Counted from the first letter of the stretch, positions 17,713 to 26,935 are shown. The stretch: 64,000 nt of DNA from Synechococcales cyanobacterium GL140_1_metabinner_5_sub (GCA_025359065.1 JANYHM010000115.1:1-64000), one strand, 5' to 3'. The notes: generated by a model from the sequence alone, not told the origin. Made by a program: numbers and translations.

Positions 17713-18933
17713 CTACTTCCAAGTACGTCTAATTGCTTCTAAATCATCAATAGCTATCATAATTTCTTGTACATAATCATCGACCGTCCATTGATTAGCT
17801 CTGATTAAGCCCCTATCTATCAACTTTTGACGGAGGCCAGCATCTTCAAGCAAAGATTTGATCGCTCCCGCGATTTCCTCTGGCTGTTTAGGATCAACTA
17901 ATAAAGCTGCATTACCAAGTTGTTCATTGGCACCTGACACAGCAGCAGCAATCACCGGACAGCCTAAAGACATTGCTTCTAATGGGGGTAAATTATCGGG
18001 GCCAAAAAAAGATGTAAAGCTCAAGGCAAAAGCATTTTGATAGAGGTCTGGCATATCGCATTGAGGCACAAAACCCAAAAAATGCACCTGATTGGATAAG
18101 CCTAGCTCTTGCACCATTTCTTTTACATAGGATTCATTACCTTGATTAGAACCAACCAAAACCAATGGAAACTCTAAGTCGTGCTGTTCTTTTAAGCATT
18201 TGACTGCCAACAGTAAACCAACGTGATTCTTATGTGGCCAAAATTGAGCCGGATAAAATAAATATTGTTTTGGAATACTGTATTTAGTCAAAACATCACA
18301 GGTCAGAGTAGGATTGCTTATAAACCGAGGAGTAAAAAAGGGAATAACTTTAATCCTATCTTTGGGAACCTGATAAAAATTTTCTATTTCTGCTTTGCCA
18401 ACCTCCGTTCCTGTAATGACTACGGTAGCTCTCCGCAAAACTTTTGCATAATATTTTTCTCTGCTCTCCCATTGTCCAGATAAACTTGTTTCAGGAAAAT
18501 ATGGCTGTAGCCTATGCTGTAAATCCCATACGGGTATAATATAGGGATATTCAAATGTCGGACAGTTAGCAGGTACTAAAGATAAAATCACATCAATTTG
18601 ATTTTTCTTTAATGATTTTAATAAGTATCTTTTCTGCCACCATGGCTTAATTGCAGATAAAACTACTTGTAGACCAAGTTTGACTAATACTGTTTTGACG
18701 GCATCTAACAAAGCTGTTTTTATTTCGTCACTCCAAAAGATTTTGGAATCTATTGGCTTCGATTTTGAAGTAGGTGGATTGGTAAATGCAACTCCTTTGT
18801 TATTATAATAAATAAAAGTATGCTTGTTTTCATGGCTTGATCGTGATATGGCATCAATCAACTGGCTCTCAAATGTATAGCCTCCTCCTACTCGTGGAAC
18901 TTGATTACTGCTGATTAATAAAGCTATTCTCAT
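17713..18933 (-). CDS. Glycosyltransferase family 1/4 (GT-B), surface polysaccharide
   Basis: This 406-residue GT-B fold enzyme opens with MRIALLISSNQVPRVGGGYT, the glycine-rich N-terminal nucleotide-sugar loop. The C-terminal Rossmann domain has LFYPAQFWPHKNH, VHFLGFVPQCDMPDLYQNA and the acceptor/nucleotide motif LPPLEAMSLGCPVIAAAVSGANEQLGNAALL (E at the ExxxxxxxE region). It is the last gene of a four-gene minus-strand operon, one base after the methyltransferase. Together these genes suggest synthesis of an amino- and methyl-decorated glycan. The sugar donor is not identifiable. Its Lys/Asn/Ile-rich composition and AT-rich codons differ from neighbours such as glgP. Confidence 0.85.
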   Translation of the reverse strand: MRIALLISSNQVPRVGGGYTFESQLIDAISRSSHENKHTFIYYNNKGVAFTNPPTSKSKPIDSKIFWSDEIKTALLDAVKTVLVKLGLQVVLSAIKPWWQKRYLLKSLKKNQIDVILSLVPANCPTFEYPYIIPVWDLQHRLQPYFPETSLSGQWESREKYYAKVLRRATVVITGTEVGKAEIENFYQVPKDRIKVIPFFTPRFISNPTLTCDVLTKYSIPKQYLFYPAQFWPHKNHVGLLLAVKCLKEQHDLEFPLVLVGSNQGNESYVKEMVQELGLSNQVHFLGFVPQCDMPDLYQNAFALSFTSFFGPDNLPPLEAMSLGCPVIAAAVSGANEQLGNAALLVDPKQPEEIAGAIKSLLEDAGLRQKLIDRGLIRANQWTVDDYVQEIMIAIDDLEAIRRTWK

Positions 18934-18934
18934 T

Positions 18935-19702
18935 TTAATTCATGATTACAAAGTAAACGCCCCATGTATTAAGACTTGGCTCTTGATCGCTCATCCATTC
19001 TTTGCAATCTACGACTTTTAAATCAAACTTTTGAGCTAAAAATTCAATTTCTGACCTAAAAATATAACGCATTTGATGAGTTTCTTTCAGTTGTTTAGAT
19101 TTTTTCCCCTGTTTGTCTTCAATAAAAAAAAGATAATTGACATCCACTATATTCTCATTGGGAAATAATGCTGGCTCAGCAATACGCGTTATTTTGATTT
19201 GCTCATTTTCTACTCGTTTGATTTTGACAGTTGGTTGCTTATTTAAAACAGCCGGACCATACCAAACATCAAATACAAATATGCCCCCAGGGTTTAAATG
19301 TTCTTTTACGGTTGCAAAGGTATCCAGCAAATTTTTGTTTTCAATTTGATAACTTACAACATGGAAAAGTGACAGTATAGCGTCAAATTTTTGGTTTAAT
19401 CTAACTTGTTGAACATCACCTTCTGTAAAATTTAGTCTGCGTGCGATTTCTGGGGGGATTTGCAAAAGGTTTGCCTCGGCCTGTTGGAGCATTTTAATGC
19501 TTCGATCAACACCATGCACCTGATAGCCTTTCTCGCTAAGTAACGTAGCATGTTTACCTGTGCCACAGCCTAACTCTAGCAGTTGATGAGCGTTGGGCGC
19601 ATAAATTGATAGTATTTTCTGAATAAATTTTACTTCGCTATGATAATCTTTGTCTTGGTAAAGCAGTTCATAATAATCAGCATAATCAGCAAAAACATTC
19701 AT
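18935..19702 (-). CDS. Class I SAM-dependent methyltransferase
   Basis: This 255-residue Rossmann-fold methyltransferase has motif I LLELGCGTGKHATLL, motif II VHGVDRSIKML, EGDVQQVRLNQKFDAILSLF around motif IV, and NPGGIFVFDVW. It resembles sugar- and small-molecule N/O-methyltransferases found in capsule and O-antigen loci. Its stop lies one base before the glycosyltransferase start, indicating one transcript. By context it probably methylates the amino or hydroxyl group of the sugar made by the upstream aminotransferase; that is inference. AT-rich codon use matches the rest of this operon. Confidence 0.85.
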   Translation of the reverse strand: MNVFADYADYYELLYQDKDYHSEVKFIQKILSIYAPNAHQLLELGCGTGKHATLLSEKGYQVHGVDRSIKMLQQAEANLLQIPPEIARRLNFTEGDVQQVRLNQKFDAILSLFHVVSYQIENKNLLDTFATVKEHLNPGGIFVFDVWYGPAVLNKQPTVKIKRVENEQIKITRIAEPALFPNENIVDVNYLFFIEDKQGKKSKQLKETHQMRYIFRSEIEFLAQKFDLKVVDCKEWMSDQEPSLNTWGVYFVIMN

Positions 19703-19793
19703 AGTTATTATTTTCTTAACTTGAGATACGATCTGGATATTAAGTAATTACTATCATCACTTATGAGTAATGGAATTATTGCGATCTTTCTAT

Positions 19794-20912
19794 TCATGAA
19801 TTTAAAGCCTCTCTTAGTATAGCCGCAACTTTTTTAATCTGCTCTTCTGTTAGTGCTAAGCCGCTTGGAATATAAAACCCCCGACGGGATATTTTTTCGG
19901 CAACAGGATATGATTCTTTGTTAAATAGCCCCATCTTTTGAAAAATTGGCTGCTCATGCATTGGCCAGAAAAAAGGTCGAGAGCCAATATTGTTGTTTTT
20001 TAAATACATCATTATGTCTGACACGCTTAGAGATACTTCATCTTTGAGAACCAATCCAAATACCCAATAAATATTATTGGCATATGTGGTTTTTACTAAA
20101 GGTAGCTGTAAACTAGAAATATCAGAAAGTAGCTCTGTGTATTTTTCTCCCATAGTACGTTTGCGAATGACAAACTCATCAATTCTCTCTAACTGCGCAA
20201 CACCAAGAGCCGCTTGCAAATTTGTCATCCGAAAATTCCAACCTAATTCTTCATGCACAAAGCGTTTTTGTGGCTGAAAGCACAAGTTACGCAGAGAACG
20301 ACAGCGATCTGCTATTTCTGCATTGTCCGTCACCAACATCCCACCCTCACCAGTGGTGATATGCTTATTTGGATAGAAGCTAAATGTACTAATGTCACCG
20401 AAACTCCCACAGGGATGTCCTTTGTATGTTTGACCATGCATTTCGGCGGCATCTTCAATTATTTTCAATTTATGCTTATAAGCAATAGCCAGCAAAGGTT
20501 CTAAATCTACTGGTAGTCCGTAGATATGAACAATCATAATTGCTTTTGTTTTAGACGTGATTTTCCCCTCAATTTGGCTAACATCCATATTCCATGTAAT
20601 GGGATCACAATCTATAACAACTGGCTTTGCTCCAGACCTCACGATGGCAGCAGCACAAGAAATGATAGTAAATGTCGATAGAATCACCTCATCTCCTGGG
20701 CCAATTTTTAAGGCAGCGATCGCCACATCAAGTGCGGCAGAGCCACTGCTAACAGCGATACCATATTTTCGGTCTACCTTGTTAGCAAATTGTCCTTCAA
20801 ATTGATTAACGAATGCTCCTTCCGAAGAAATCCAACCTGTCTCGATACATTCGAGAAGATATTTTTTTTCATTGCCATCTAACAAAGGTTCATTGACAGG
20901 AATATAATTCAT
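19794..20912 (-). CDS. DegT/DnrJ/EryC1/StrS sugar aminotransferase (perosamine-synthase-like)
   Basis: This PLP-dependent nucleotide-sugar aminotransferase has 372 residues. The start at 20912 (MNYIPVNEPLLDGNEKKYL) is chosen because its ATG overlaps the cupin stop as ATGA; a start four codons upstream is possible. Motifs are ECIETGWISSEG, AVSSGSAALDVAIAAL, EDAAEMHGQTYKG and SFYPNKHITTGEGGML, with the PLP lysine in NKH. The N-terminus and TGWISSEG are close to GDP-perosamine synthases, which aminate a 4-keto-6-deoxy sugar at C4. Perosamine is a reasonable guess, but other 4-amino or 3-amino sugars cannot be excluded. Confidence 0.85.
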   Translation of the reverse strand: MNYIPVNEPLLDGNEKKYLLECIETGWISSEGAFVNQFEGQFANKVDRKYGIAVSSGSAALDVAIAALKIGPGDEVILSTFTIISCAAAIVRSGAKPVVIDCDPITWNMDVSQIEGKITSKTKAIMIVHIYGLPVDLEPLLAIAYKHKLKIIEDAAEMHGQTYKGHPCGSFGDISTFSFYPNKHITTGEGGMLVTDNAEIADRCRSLRNLCFQPQKRFVHEELGWNFRMTNLQAALGVAQLERIDEFVIRKRTMGEKYTELLSDISSLQLPLVKTTYANNIYWVFGLVLKDEVSLSVSDIMMYLKNNNIGSRPFFWPMHEQPIFQKMGLFNKESYPVAEKISRRGFYIPSGLALTEEQIKKVAAILREALNS

Positions 20913-21352
20913 ATTTCGCTGCATCCATTTACTTTTGTCAGATCGGTGTTTATTCCAATGAATCTAGTTCTTTCCTGCTCACCAAGATATGGACCCTGCT
21001 TAACTTCTATCATTTCAATATCCTCAAGGATTTCAAAACCATGTCCACCATCCACCAAAAAAATAACATCACCAGATTCCACTATGCAGCTTTCTAAGTA
21101 TTCTTGCTGGTTATTATAAAAGTCTACTCGCAACTTACCTTTTTTAATAAATAGTACTTCCTGAGTACGGTTTACTTCGCGGGTGATGGAATTATGAATA
21201 TGAGGTTGAATAATTTTTCCGGTTGAGTGACTAATATAAGCCAATTGTTGTGGGAAGTCATGCGGAGTGATAAAAGTAATTCCAGGTTGGTGAAACCGAG
21301 AAGAAATAATAAATGCGATGGATTTATCATAATAATTAATTTGCTTGATCAT
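20909..21352 (-). CDS. Cupin-fold protein of the surface-sugar operon
   Basis: This 147-residue single-domain cupin contains IIQPHIHNSITREV (metal-type His residues), QEVLFIKKGKLRVDFYN and VESGDVIFLVDGGHGFEI. This is the two-motif beta-barrel pattern seen in small cupins of O-antigen loci. The start at 21352 (MIKQINYYD) is preferred over an upstream ATG because the additional 13 residues look unstructured. It overlaps the aminotransferase start by four bases, so it is the first gene of the operon. It could be a sugar isomerase or epimerase-like enzyme or only a binding protein; no catalytic assignment is made. Confidence 0.7.
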   Translation of the reverse strand: MIKQINYYDKSIAFIISSRFHQPGITFITPHDFPQQLAYISHSTGKIIQPHIHNSITREVNRTQEVLFIKKGKLRVDFYNNQQEYLESCIVESGDVIFLVDGGHGFEILEDIEMIEVKQGPYLGEQERTRFIGINTDLTKVNGCSEI

Positions 21353-21765
21353 AACTATGTACGAATAAGGTTTTGCGCAACTCTTGTTCAAAACCCTAGC
21401 ATGATTGAAAATGAAAGTTGTGAAGTGTGATACTTAACATGAAACCTTTTAAAACAACCGTTATCTTTAACCAACTTTGCTAGATCAAGACTTTATAAAA
21501 GTATTTATTACCATATCAGAAAGAGGTTAAGAATAAATTATGTCATGTCCAAGTTTTTTAAGGCCAGTGACGCAGAGCGTTTTCTCCGTGCAATTTCTTT
21601 ATCTGAATTTATCCCTCTAAACCCGTTTTAGTCATTCAGTTCACTTTTTTGCCAGCACATTGAAATTCAAAGCATATTAGCTGATGCTGAAGTCAATTTT
21701 TAATATACCTCTTGATTTTCGGGGCAATTAGTTTGAGAATCAGTATTGAGAGAAAGTAATCAGGT
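21353..21765. other. Divergent intergenic region, no supported gene
   Basis: These ~410 AT-rich bases lie between the surface-sugar operon and the next plus-strand gene. Two tiny frames near 21540-21640 (24-28 codons) have no recognisable protein character. Promoters for both directions are expected, but no convincing -35/-10 pair stands out. Confidence 0.4.
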
Positions 21766-22296
21766 ATGACAAGATTCCCTGTTAACGGCTCTCACGGAGA
21801 TAGCTCTCCCACCTGTTTGACAAGTTGTGCTAAAGGTATCCATGAGGTGTTGTTGAAAGAAGATCGAACCAAACGCAACCGTAACCGATCGAAGCGGCGA
21901 CAGATCCTTTGTCCGTTGCACGGTTGTCAGATGGATAGTGTCAGTGCTAAGCATTCCATCTTTGGCGATCGAGTAGAGCATTTGCAGCAGGCCGGGTTTG
22001 ATCGAGGTCTGGCGAACCTGCTTATGGATGAACACACCACCATTTCTATTCCTGGAGAATGGCTAGAAAAATTTTGGTGCTTGGAGTGTGACCAATCTGA
22101 GTGGTATCGGGTTAAACGCTATCACAGGCCAGGTGGCGGGGGTGCAGCCCAGTATTTTGTGGAGATAGCAGCTCAAGAGTTATGGCAAAGAGTAGCCGGA
22201 GTACATGACCCCATGGGCAATCCATCAGTAGGCGAATTTACTCGTAAACAGGCTAAGGCCAAAGGAATGGTGCGAGATTTTAAATTTATTATGTAA
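21766..22296 (+). CDS. Conserved cyanobacterial hypothetical protein with paired Cys motifs
   Basis: This 176-residue soluble protein has a basic segment (KRNRNRSKRRQI, residues ~38-48). Then comes CPLHGCQMDSVSAKHSIFGD and, after a helical stretch and IPGEWLEKFW, CLECDQSEWYRV. The CPxHGC...CxxC pairs suggest one zinc site bringing the two segments together. The C-terminus (TRKQAKAKGMVRDFKFIM) is short and basic. I recall similar uncharacterised proteins from other cyanobacteria but know no function. A basic patch plus a zinc ribbon would suit nucleic-acid binding; that is inference. Confidence 0.7.
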   Translation: MTRFPVNGSHGDSSPTCLTSCAKGIHEVLLKEDRTKRNRNRSKRRQILCPLHGCQMDSVSAKHSIFGDRVEHLQQAGFDRGLANLLMDEHTTISIPGEWLEKFWCLECDQSEWYRVKRYHRPGGGGAAQYFVEIAAQELWQRVAGVHDPMGNPSVGEFTRKQAKAKGMVRDFKFIM

Positions 22297-22368
22297 AGTC
22301 GTTAATTTAAGCTTGTGTTGTGCAGGATTCTAGCCGTACCATAGATCTGTTCAGTACCGCGCAGCTTC

Positions 22369-23022
22369 ATGACTATCACACCTGCATCAGTTAGTGCATT
22401 GCTATCTTCCGAAAGCCATGGCGATCGCATTAGAGGAGTCAATCAACTCCGAGAATTAGATAAATCGGTTGCCTATGAATTAGTCCAAGCACCCATTCAA
22501 GACAAAAATACCCGCGTGCGCTATGCGGCGGTGAGCTTGATGGATACTATTGGAGACGTAGACTTAGTCAAGAGTCTGGCCATTTTGCGGAGCTGCCTGC
22601 AAGATGCTGAGTACGATGTGAAAGCCGCAGCCGCTGATGCTTTGGGTGGTTTGAAGTTAACGGAATCTTTGCCAGAGCTGATTCTTCTCTATCACGAAAC
22701 CGAAGAATGGTTGCTGAAGTTGAGTATCGTAGCTGCTTTGGGTTCCATGCAAGATCAGCGAGCCATGTCACTGTTTGCGGAAGCTTTGGAATCTGACGTA
22801 GAGCTGATTAGAATGACTACTGTGCAGGCGATCGGAGATATGAGTGACCCCACAGGTGTAGACTTATTGGCAAAAGTAGTCGCCGAACCGGATACCCAAA
22901 TTCGTTTTCGGGTAGCGGAAGCTTTGGGTAAAATTGGTGGTGCGCAAGCCCAAGAACTACTCAAACAACTGGCCAATGATGCTGATCCTCAAGTAGCTGA
23001 GCAAGCTAAAGCGTTTTTATGA
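22369..23022 (+). CDS. nblB: HEAT-repeat protein, NblB-like phycobilisome degradation protein
   Basis: This 217-residue all-helical protein is made of about six HEAT/PBS-lyase-type repeats, for example VRYAAVSLMDTIGD, VKAAAADALGGL, LKLSIVAALGSM, IRMTTVQAIGDM and FRVAEALGKIGG. Length and repeat pattern match NblB, which is needed for phycobilisome breakdown on nutrient starvation. The repeats resemble those of the CpcE/CpcF phycobilin lyases, and a lyase-like paralogue cannot be excluded. The ATG of glucokinase overlaps the stop as ATGA, so the two genes are translationally coupled. Confidence 0.75.
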   Translation: MTITPASVSALLSSESHGDRIRGVNQLRELDKSVAYELVQAPIQDKNTRVRYAAVSLMDTIGDVDLVKSLAILRSCLQDAEYDVKAAAADALGGLKLTESLPELILLYHETEEWLLKLSIVAALGSMQDQRAMSLFAEALESDVELIRMTTVQAIGDMSDPTGVDLLAKVVAEPDTQIRFRVAEALGKIGGAQAQELLKQLANDADPQVAEQAKAFL

Positions 23023-24080
23023 AATTATTATTAGCTGGGGATATTGGTGGTACTAGCACTCGTCTGCGTCTTGCCCCGATCGAAGATTGGCGCAGTCATC
23101 AGTGGGAACGCACCTATGCCAGTCAAGATTTCCCAGATCTTTTGCCGGTGGTGCAGAAGTTTTTGACAGAGTTGAATGTCTCTGGTGAAGTGGTTGCAGC
23201 TTGTTTTGCGGTGGCTGGCCCGGTGGTGGATGGTGTGGCCAAGCTGCAAAATTTGGCTTGGCAATTAGAGACCGATCAATTGATCAAAATTCTGAATATT
23301 CCCAACCTGAAGCTAATTAACGATTTTGCCGCAGTGGGCTATGGTTTGGCTCATTTGCGCTCGGATGAGCTGCATGTGCTGCAAGCTGGCGAAGTGGTGA
23401 CTGATGCTCCCCAAGCAGTTATTGGGGCGGGGACTGGGTTGGGTCAGGGATACTTAATTCCAGCCTGTGGCAAATATGAGGTGTTGGCCAGCGAAGGCGG
23501 GCACAGTGACTTTGCGGCGCGAACTCCTTTGGAGTTTGAATTGGTGGAATATTTGATGGAACGAGACGATTTAGATCATGTTTCCTACGATCGGTTGGTT
23601 TCTGGGCGGGGCATTGTGAACATGTATCGGTTTTTGCGAGATCGTCCCTCCGTCGAAGCCTCTCCATTGGCTGATATCTCTGAAATTGCCGAGGCTGTGA
23701 AGCAGTGGGAGAAGACTACGGTGTCCGATCGGGCACATCTAACTGATCCAGCAGTCTTGATTGCTAAAGCGGCTCAAGCTGGCACCAGTGCCCTAGCGCG
23801 GGCAACAATGCAGATGTTTGTTAGTGCCTATGGTGCGGAAGCTGGAAATTTGGCTTTGAAGTTTTTGCCTCGGGGTGGCCTATACATTGCTGGTGGTATT
23901 GCAGCCAAAAACTTATCGTTGTTGACTGACGGAACTTTTATGGCAGCCTTTGGTCAAAAGGGTCGGATGCGTAGCTTAGTGGCACAGATTCCGGTTTCGG
24001 TAGTGCTAAATTCTCAGGTGGGTCTGATTGGTGCGGCAGCACAGTCACTGGCCATGCTAGAGAAGGATTCAGCTACATGA
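23019..24080 (+). CDS. glk: Glucokinase
   Basis: This 353-residue enzyme is of the Glk (PF02685) type. The phosphate-binding loop is GDIGGTSTRLRL (residues 8-19). LINDFAAVGYGLAHL carries the catalytic Asp (D102). IGAGTGLGQGYL and ASEGGHSDFAAR are the glucose/ATP-binding segments, and YIAGGIAAKNL is near the C-terminus. It phosphorylates free glucose with ATP in the cytoplasm. It overlaps the nblB-like gene by four bases. Together with glgP it points to active turnover of glycogen or glucose in the dark or under starvation. Confidence 0.92.
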   Translation: MKLLLAGDIGGTSTRLRLAPIEDWRSHQWERTYASQDFPDLLPVVQKFLTELNVSGEVVAACFAVAGPVVDGVAKLQNLAWQLETDQLIKILNIPNLKLINDFAAVGYGLAHLRSDELHVLQAGEVVTDAPQAVIGAGTGLGQGYLIPACGKYEVLASEGGHSDFAARTPLEFELVEYLMERDDLDHVSYDRLVSGRGIVNMYRFLRDRPSVEASPLADISEIAEAVKQWEKTTVSDRAHLTDPAVLIAKAAQAGTSALARATMQMFVSAYGAEAGNLALKFLPRGGLYIAGGIAAKNLSLLTDGTFMAAFGQKGRMRSLVAQIPVSVVLNSQVGLIGAAAQSLAMLEKDSAT

Positions 24081-24146
24081 CTGATGGGGTATAGAGCGCC
24101 ATCTTCTTATGATTTAGAAGAGCTATTTTTGATCGGCATTTTTTCT

Positions 24147-25073
24147 ATGAACCCTAAAATACCAAAGGTGACAGTGGGCTTGGCCTTCTACAATCCGGGA
24201 GCAGATTTTGAGCTAGCCATTAAATCAGTGTTCGCTCAAACTTTTACCGATTGGGAATTTATTTTAGTAGATGATGGTTCTAACGATGGTTCTTTAGAAT
24301 TTGCCCAAAGCATTGATGATCCGCGTGTCCGAGTCATTAGCGATGGCAAAAATGTCGGCGCTAGCATTCGGATGAACGAAGTGATTGCTGCTGCTCAAAC
24401 GCCTTATTTGATTAGGATGGATGCCGATGATGTTCTGCATCCCCAGCGGGTGGAAATTCAGTATGCGGAGTTGCTGAAGCACGGAAACGAGGCGATCGTG
24501 GGTACTGCGACCTATTCGATCGACACTCAAACTCAGGTAATTGGCTTTACTCCTAGCAAACAATTTCAAGCCTTTGGCTACGCTGCTCGTCATGACTTGG
24601 TACAGCCCACAGTGGCTGCCTCGATCGAGTGGTTTCTTAAACATCCGTACTCCAACGACTGGGTTTATCGCCGCTGCGAAGATGCCGAGCTGTGGTGTAG
24701 GGCTTCTGTAAATAGCAAATACATCAACATGGAAATGCCTTTAGTATATTATCGAGAAGTCGGTAATTATTCCTTGAAAAAGCAGATGGCTACGTATCTT
24801 GGCCTGTTTAATATTATTTACGATCATCATTTTCAGCAGCCTTGGCGGTTCAGCTTGCTGATGGGCAAAGAACTCTTTAGACTGTTTATCATTAGCACTT
24901 TAACAGCCCTCGGCAAAAGTGACTGGTTTGTTTCTCGCCGCTATCGTCCTTTAACTTCAGCTCAAATGCTCCATGCTGAGGCCGGTTTGGCAACTGTGCG
25001 CAGTCAAGTTTTGCCGCTGAGTACCAGGAAAATCGCTGTAAGCGTTCAAGAAAGCAGTAATTTACAGCAGTAG
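24147..25073 (+). CDS. Glycosyltransferase family 2 (GT-A)
   Basis: This 308-residue GT2 enzyme has the sugar-nucleotide motif VDDGSNDGS, the metal-binding MDADDVLHPQR (DxD) and a downstream WCRASVNSKYI region that resembles the ED/QxxRW area. The start at 24147 (MNPKIPKVTVGLAFYNPG) places the first beta-strand at the family-typical position. An in-frame upstream start at 24084 would add about 21 residues with no counterpart. It is the first of three genes (GT2, serine-acetyltransferase-like, GT4) that look like an exopolysaccharide group. No membrane anchor is evident. Confidence 0.85.
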   Translation: MNPKIPKVTVGLAFYNPGADFELAIKSVFAQTFTDWEFILVDDGSNDGSLEFAQSIDDPRVRVISDGKNVGASIRMNEVIAAAQTPYLIRMDADDVLHPQRVEIQYAELLKHGNEAIVGTATYSIDTQTQVIGFTPSKQFQAFGYAARHDLVQPTVAASIEWFLKHPYSNDWVYRRCEDAELWCRASVNSKYINMEMPLVYYREVGNYSLKKQMATYLGLFNIIYDHHFQQPWRFSLLMGKELFRLFIISTLTALGKSDWFVSRRYRPLTSAQMLHAEAGLATVRSQVLPLSTRKIAVSVQESSNLQQ

Positions 25074-25124
25074 CCGATCTTCCCTTGCCGGTTTCGTATC
25101 TGTTGCACTATCTCAGAGAATCTT

Positions 25125-25745
25125 ATGTTCGATGCTACTTCTAATCCCTCTCGGCTGCTCTGGCCAAGTCGTAATCCCATTCAGATTTGGCGCTGTTTAC
25201 GGCATTTGCTAGCTGCGGATTATCAACAAAACCGGGTGCGGGTGCAAGAGACTGGGGGCGGCAGCAATCGCAACTTGAAGGGGTTAACGATCGTCACTTG
25301 TTTTCGGATTGCCCAGGCTGCAACCCACTTGGGCAGTATTCCGGTAATAGGTATTTTACCAAAGCTATTGATTGTTTTACCCCATCGCATATTTTTTGAA
25401 TTTTTATTGGGCATCGAAATTCCACCTCGGGCGCAGATCCAAGGTGGTTTGGTGATTTTTCACGGTCAGGGAATTGTGATTCATGATAAAGCGCGGATTG
25501 GCCGAAATTGTATGTTGCGGCATGGCATTACTATTGGCACTAGTCTGAGCAAAGTGCGGACAGATAATAATCCTTGTGTGCCGACGATTGGCGATAATTG
25601 CAATATTGGTGCTGGGGCAATTATTATTGGTGATATTGCGATCGGCGATGATGTTAGCATTGGCGCTGGTACGGTAGTGACCAAGAGCGTACCTGCTGGT
25701 GGCGTGATGGTCGGTAGTCCGGCTCGATTAATCGAACCTGCTTAA
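25125..25745 (+). CDS. Serine acetyltransferase-like hexapeptide-repeat acetyltransferase
   Basis: This 206-residue protein has a left-handed beta-helix formed by hexapeptide repeats (from about residue 105: IPPRAQIQGGLVIFHGQG, IVIHDKARIGRNC, IGDNCNIGAGAIIIGDIAIG, VSIGAGTVVTKSVPAGG). It ends with GSPARLIEPA. The C-terminal half is CysE-like, but the N-terminal part is short and lacks the full CysE hexamerisation domain. It is sandwiched between two glycosyltransferases, so I infer acetylation of an exopolysaccharide building block rather than cysteine synthesis. The acetyl donor is acetyl-CoA by family. Confidence 0.8.
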   Translation: MFDATSNPSRLLWPSRNPIQIWRCLRHLLAADYQQNRVRVQETGGGSNRNLKGLTIVTCFRIAQAATHLGSIPVIGILPKLLIVLPHRIFFEFLLGIEIPPRAQIQGGLVIFHGQGIVIHDKARIGRNCMLRHGITIGTSLSKVRTDNNPCVPTIGDNCNIGAGAIIIGDIAIGDDVSIGAGTVVTKSVPAGGVMVGSPARLIEPA

Positions 25746-25792
25746 AATTCCAAGCTTTTATTAAGTATTTATAAAACTATATTCTTAAAACT

Positions 25793-26935
25793 ATGTCGCC
25801 CATTAAAATTGCTCAGATCATTGAATCTACTGGGGGTGGTTCCGGTCGGCATGTAGTGGATGTTTTGGGGGCTTTGGCGAAAGATCCGCGTTTTGAGGTG
25901 CATTTAATTCATTCATTGGATCGCATTGAAGATCGCTATCGCTTGGGAGTCGAGAAATTAGCTGGTCAGATCAAAATCCACGAAGTTTCTATGGTGCGCC
26001 AAGTTAAGCCGCTGCTAGACTGGCGGGGAATGTGGGCGATTCATCGGTATTTGCGTCAACAAGGACCATTTCAAGCGGTGCATTTACACAGTGCCAAGGC
26101 CGGGGCGATCGGTGCGGTAGCGGCCAGATTACTTGGTACTTTTCGGGTGGTATTTACGCCTCATGCTTTTTATTCTATGGGGTTGAGTGGACGGAAGCAA
26201 AAAGTTTATCAGGTGGTGGAAAAAATTTGTGGTCTGGTATGTCATAAATTAGTTGCAGTATCTGGTGAAGAAAGTAGTTATATGCTGCAACATGGTTTGA
26301 TTGCCAAATCTAAGCTACAAATTATTCCCAATGCGATCGAATCAATAGATTTGGCTACTTGGCAAGCCAGGGGGCAGCGGATGCGAGCAGAGTTGGGGAT
26401 TGCCGAAACTACCAGAGTAATTGGGAGCATTGGTCGTCTGACTCCTCAGAAAAATCCGTTGATGTTTGTGGAGATGGTGGCGCGACGTAGCCAGCGGTAT
26501 GGTGCGGCTGAAGAGTGCTATGTGATGGTGGGTGATGGAGTGCTAGAGCCGGAGGTGCTGGCGGCTTTGGAGCATTATCAAATTCGCGATCGGGTGTTGT
26601 TTTTGGGTTTTCGATCGGATGTGGATGATCTGTTGGCGGCGCTGGATGTTTTTGTGTTGAATTCACTATATGAGGGAATGCCCTATATTATTTTGGAGGC
26701 GATGGCTCATGCCCTGCCAATCGTTTCGACTAACGTAGAGGGGGTCTTAGATCCTTTGCGAGATGGCGGGTTGTTGGTGCCGATTGGTGACGTGGGGGCT
26801 TTGGATGCTGCTTTAGATCAATTGGTGGATCCTCAGCGGCGGCAAGAGATGGGGATGGCTAATCGTCAGCGTTTAGAAAAGAATTATTCGATCGAGGTGA
26901 TGATGCAGTCTTTAATTAATTTATATTTGAATTAG
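25793..26935 (+). CDS. Glycosyltransferase family 4 (GT-B)
   Basis: This 380-residue GT4 enzyme opens with IAQIIESTGGGSGRHVVDVL, the acceptor-side glycine loop. VHLHSAKAGAIGAVAARL and FTPHAFYSMGLSG follow. The donor domain has GSIGRLTPQKNP, RVLFLGFRSDVDDLLAALD and the NSLYEGMPYIILEAMAHALPIVST nucleotide-sugar motif (E and E of EX7E). It follows the acetyltransferase by 47 bases and closes the exopolysaccharide group. The donor sugar cannot be read from sequence. Confidence 0.88.
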   Translation: MSPIKIAQIIESTGGGSGRHVVDVLGALAKDPRFEVHLIHSLDRIEDRYRLGVEKLAGQIKIHEVSMVRQVKPLLDWRGMWAIHRYLRQQGPFQAVHLHSAKAGAIGAVAARLLGTFRVVFTPHAFYSMGLSGRKQKVYQVVEKICGLVCHKLVAVSGEESSYMLQHGLIAKSKLQIIPNAIESIDLATWQARGQRMRAELGIAETTRVIGSIGRLTPQKNPLMFVEMVARRSQRYGAAEECYVMVGDGVLEPEVLAALEHYQIRDRVLFLGFRSDVDDLLAALDVFVLNSLYEGMPYIILEAMAHALPIVSTNVEGVLDPLRDGGLLVPIGDVGALDAALDQLVDPQRRQEMGMANRQRLEKNYSIEVMMQSLINLYLN

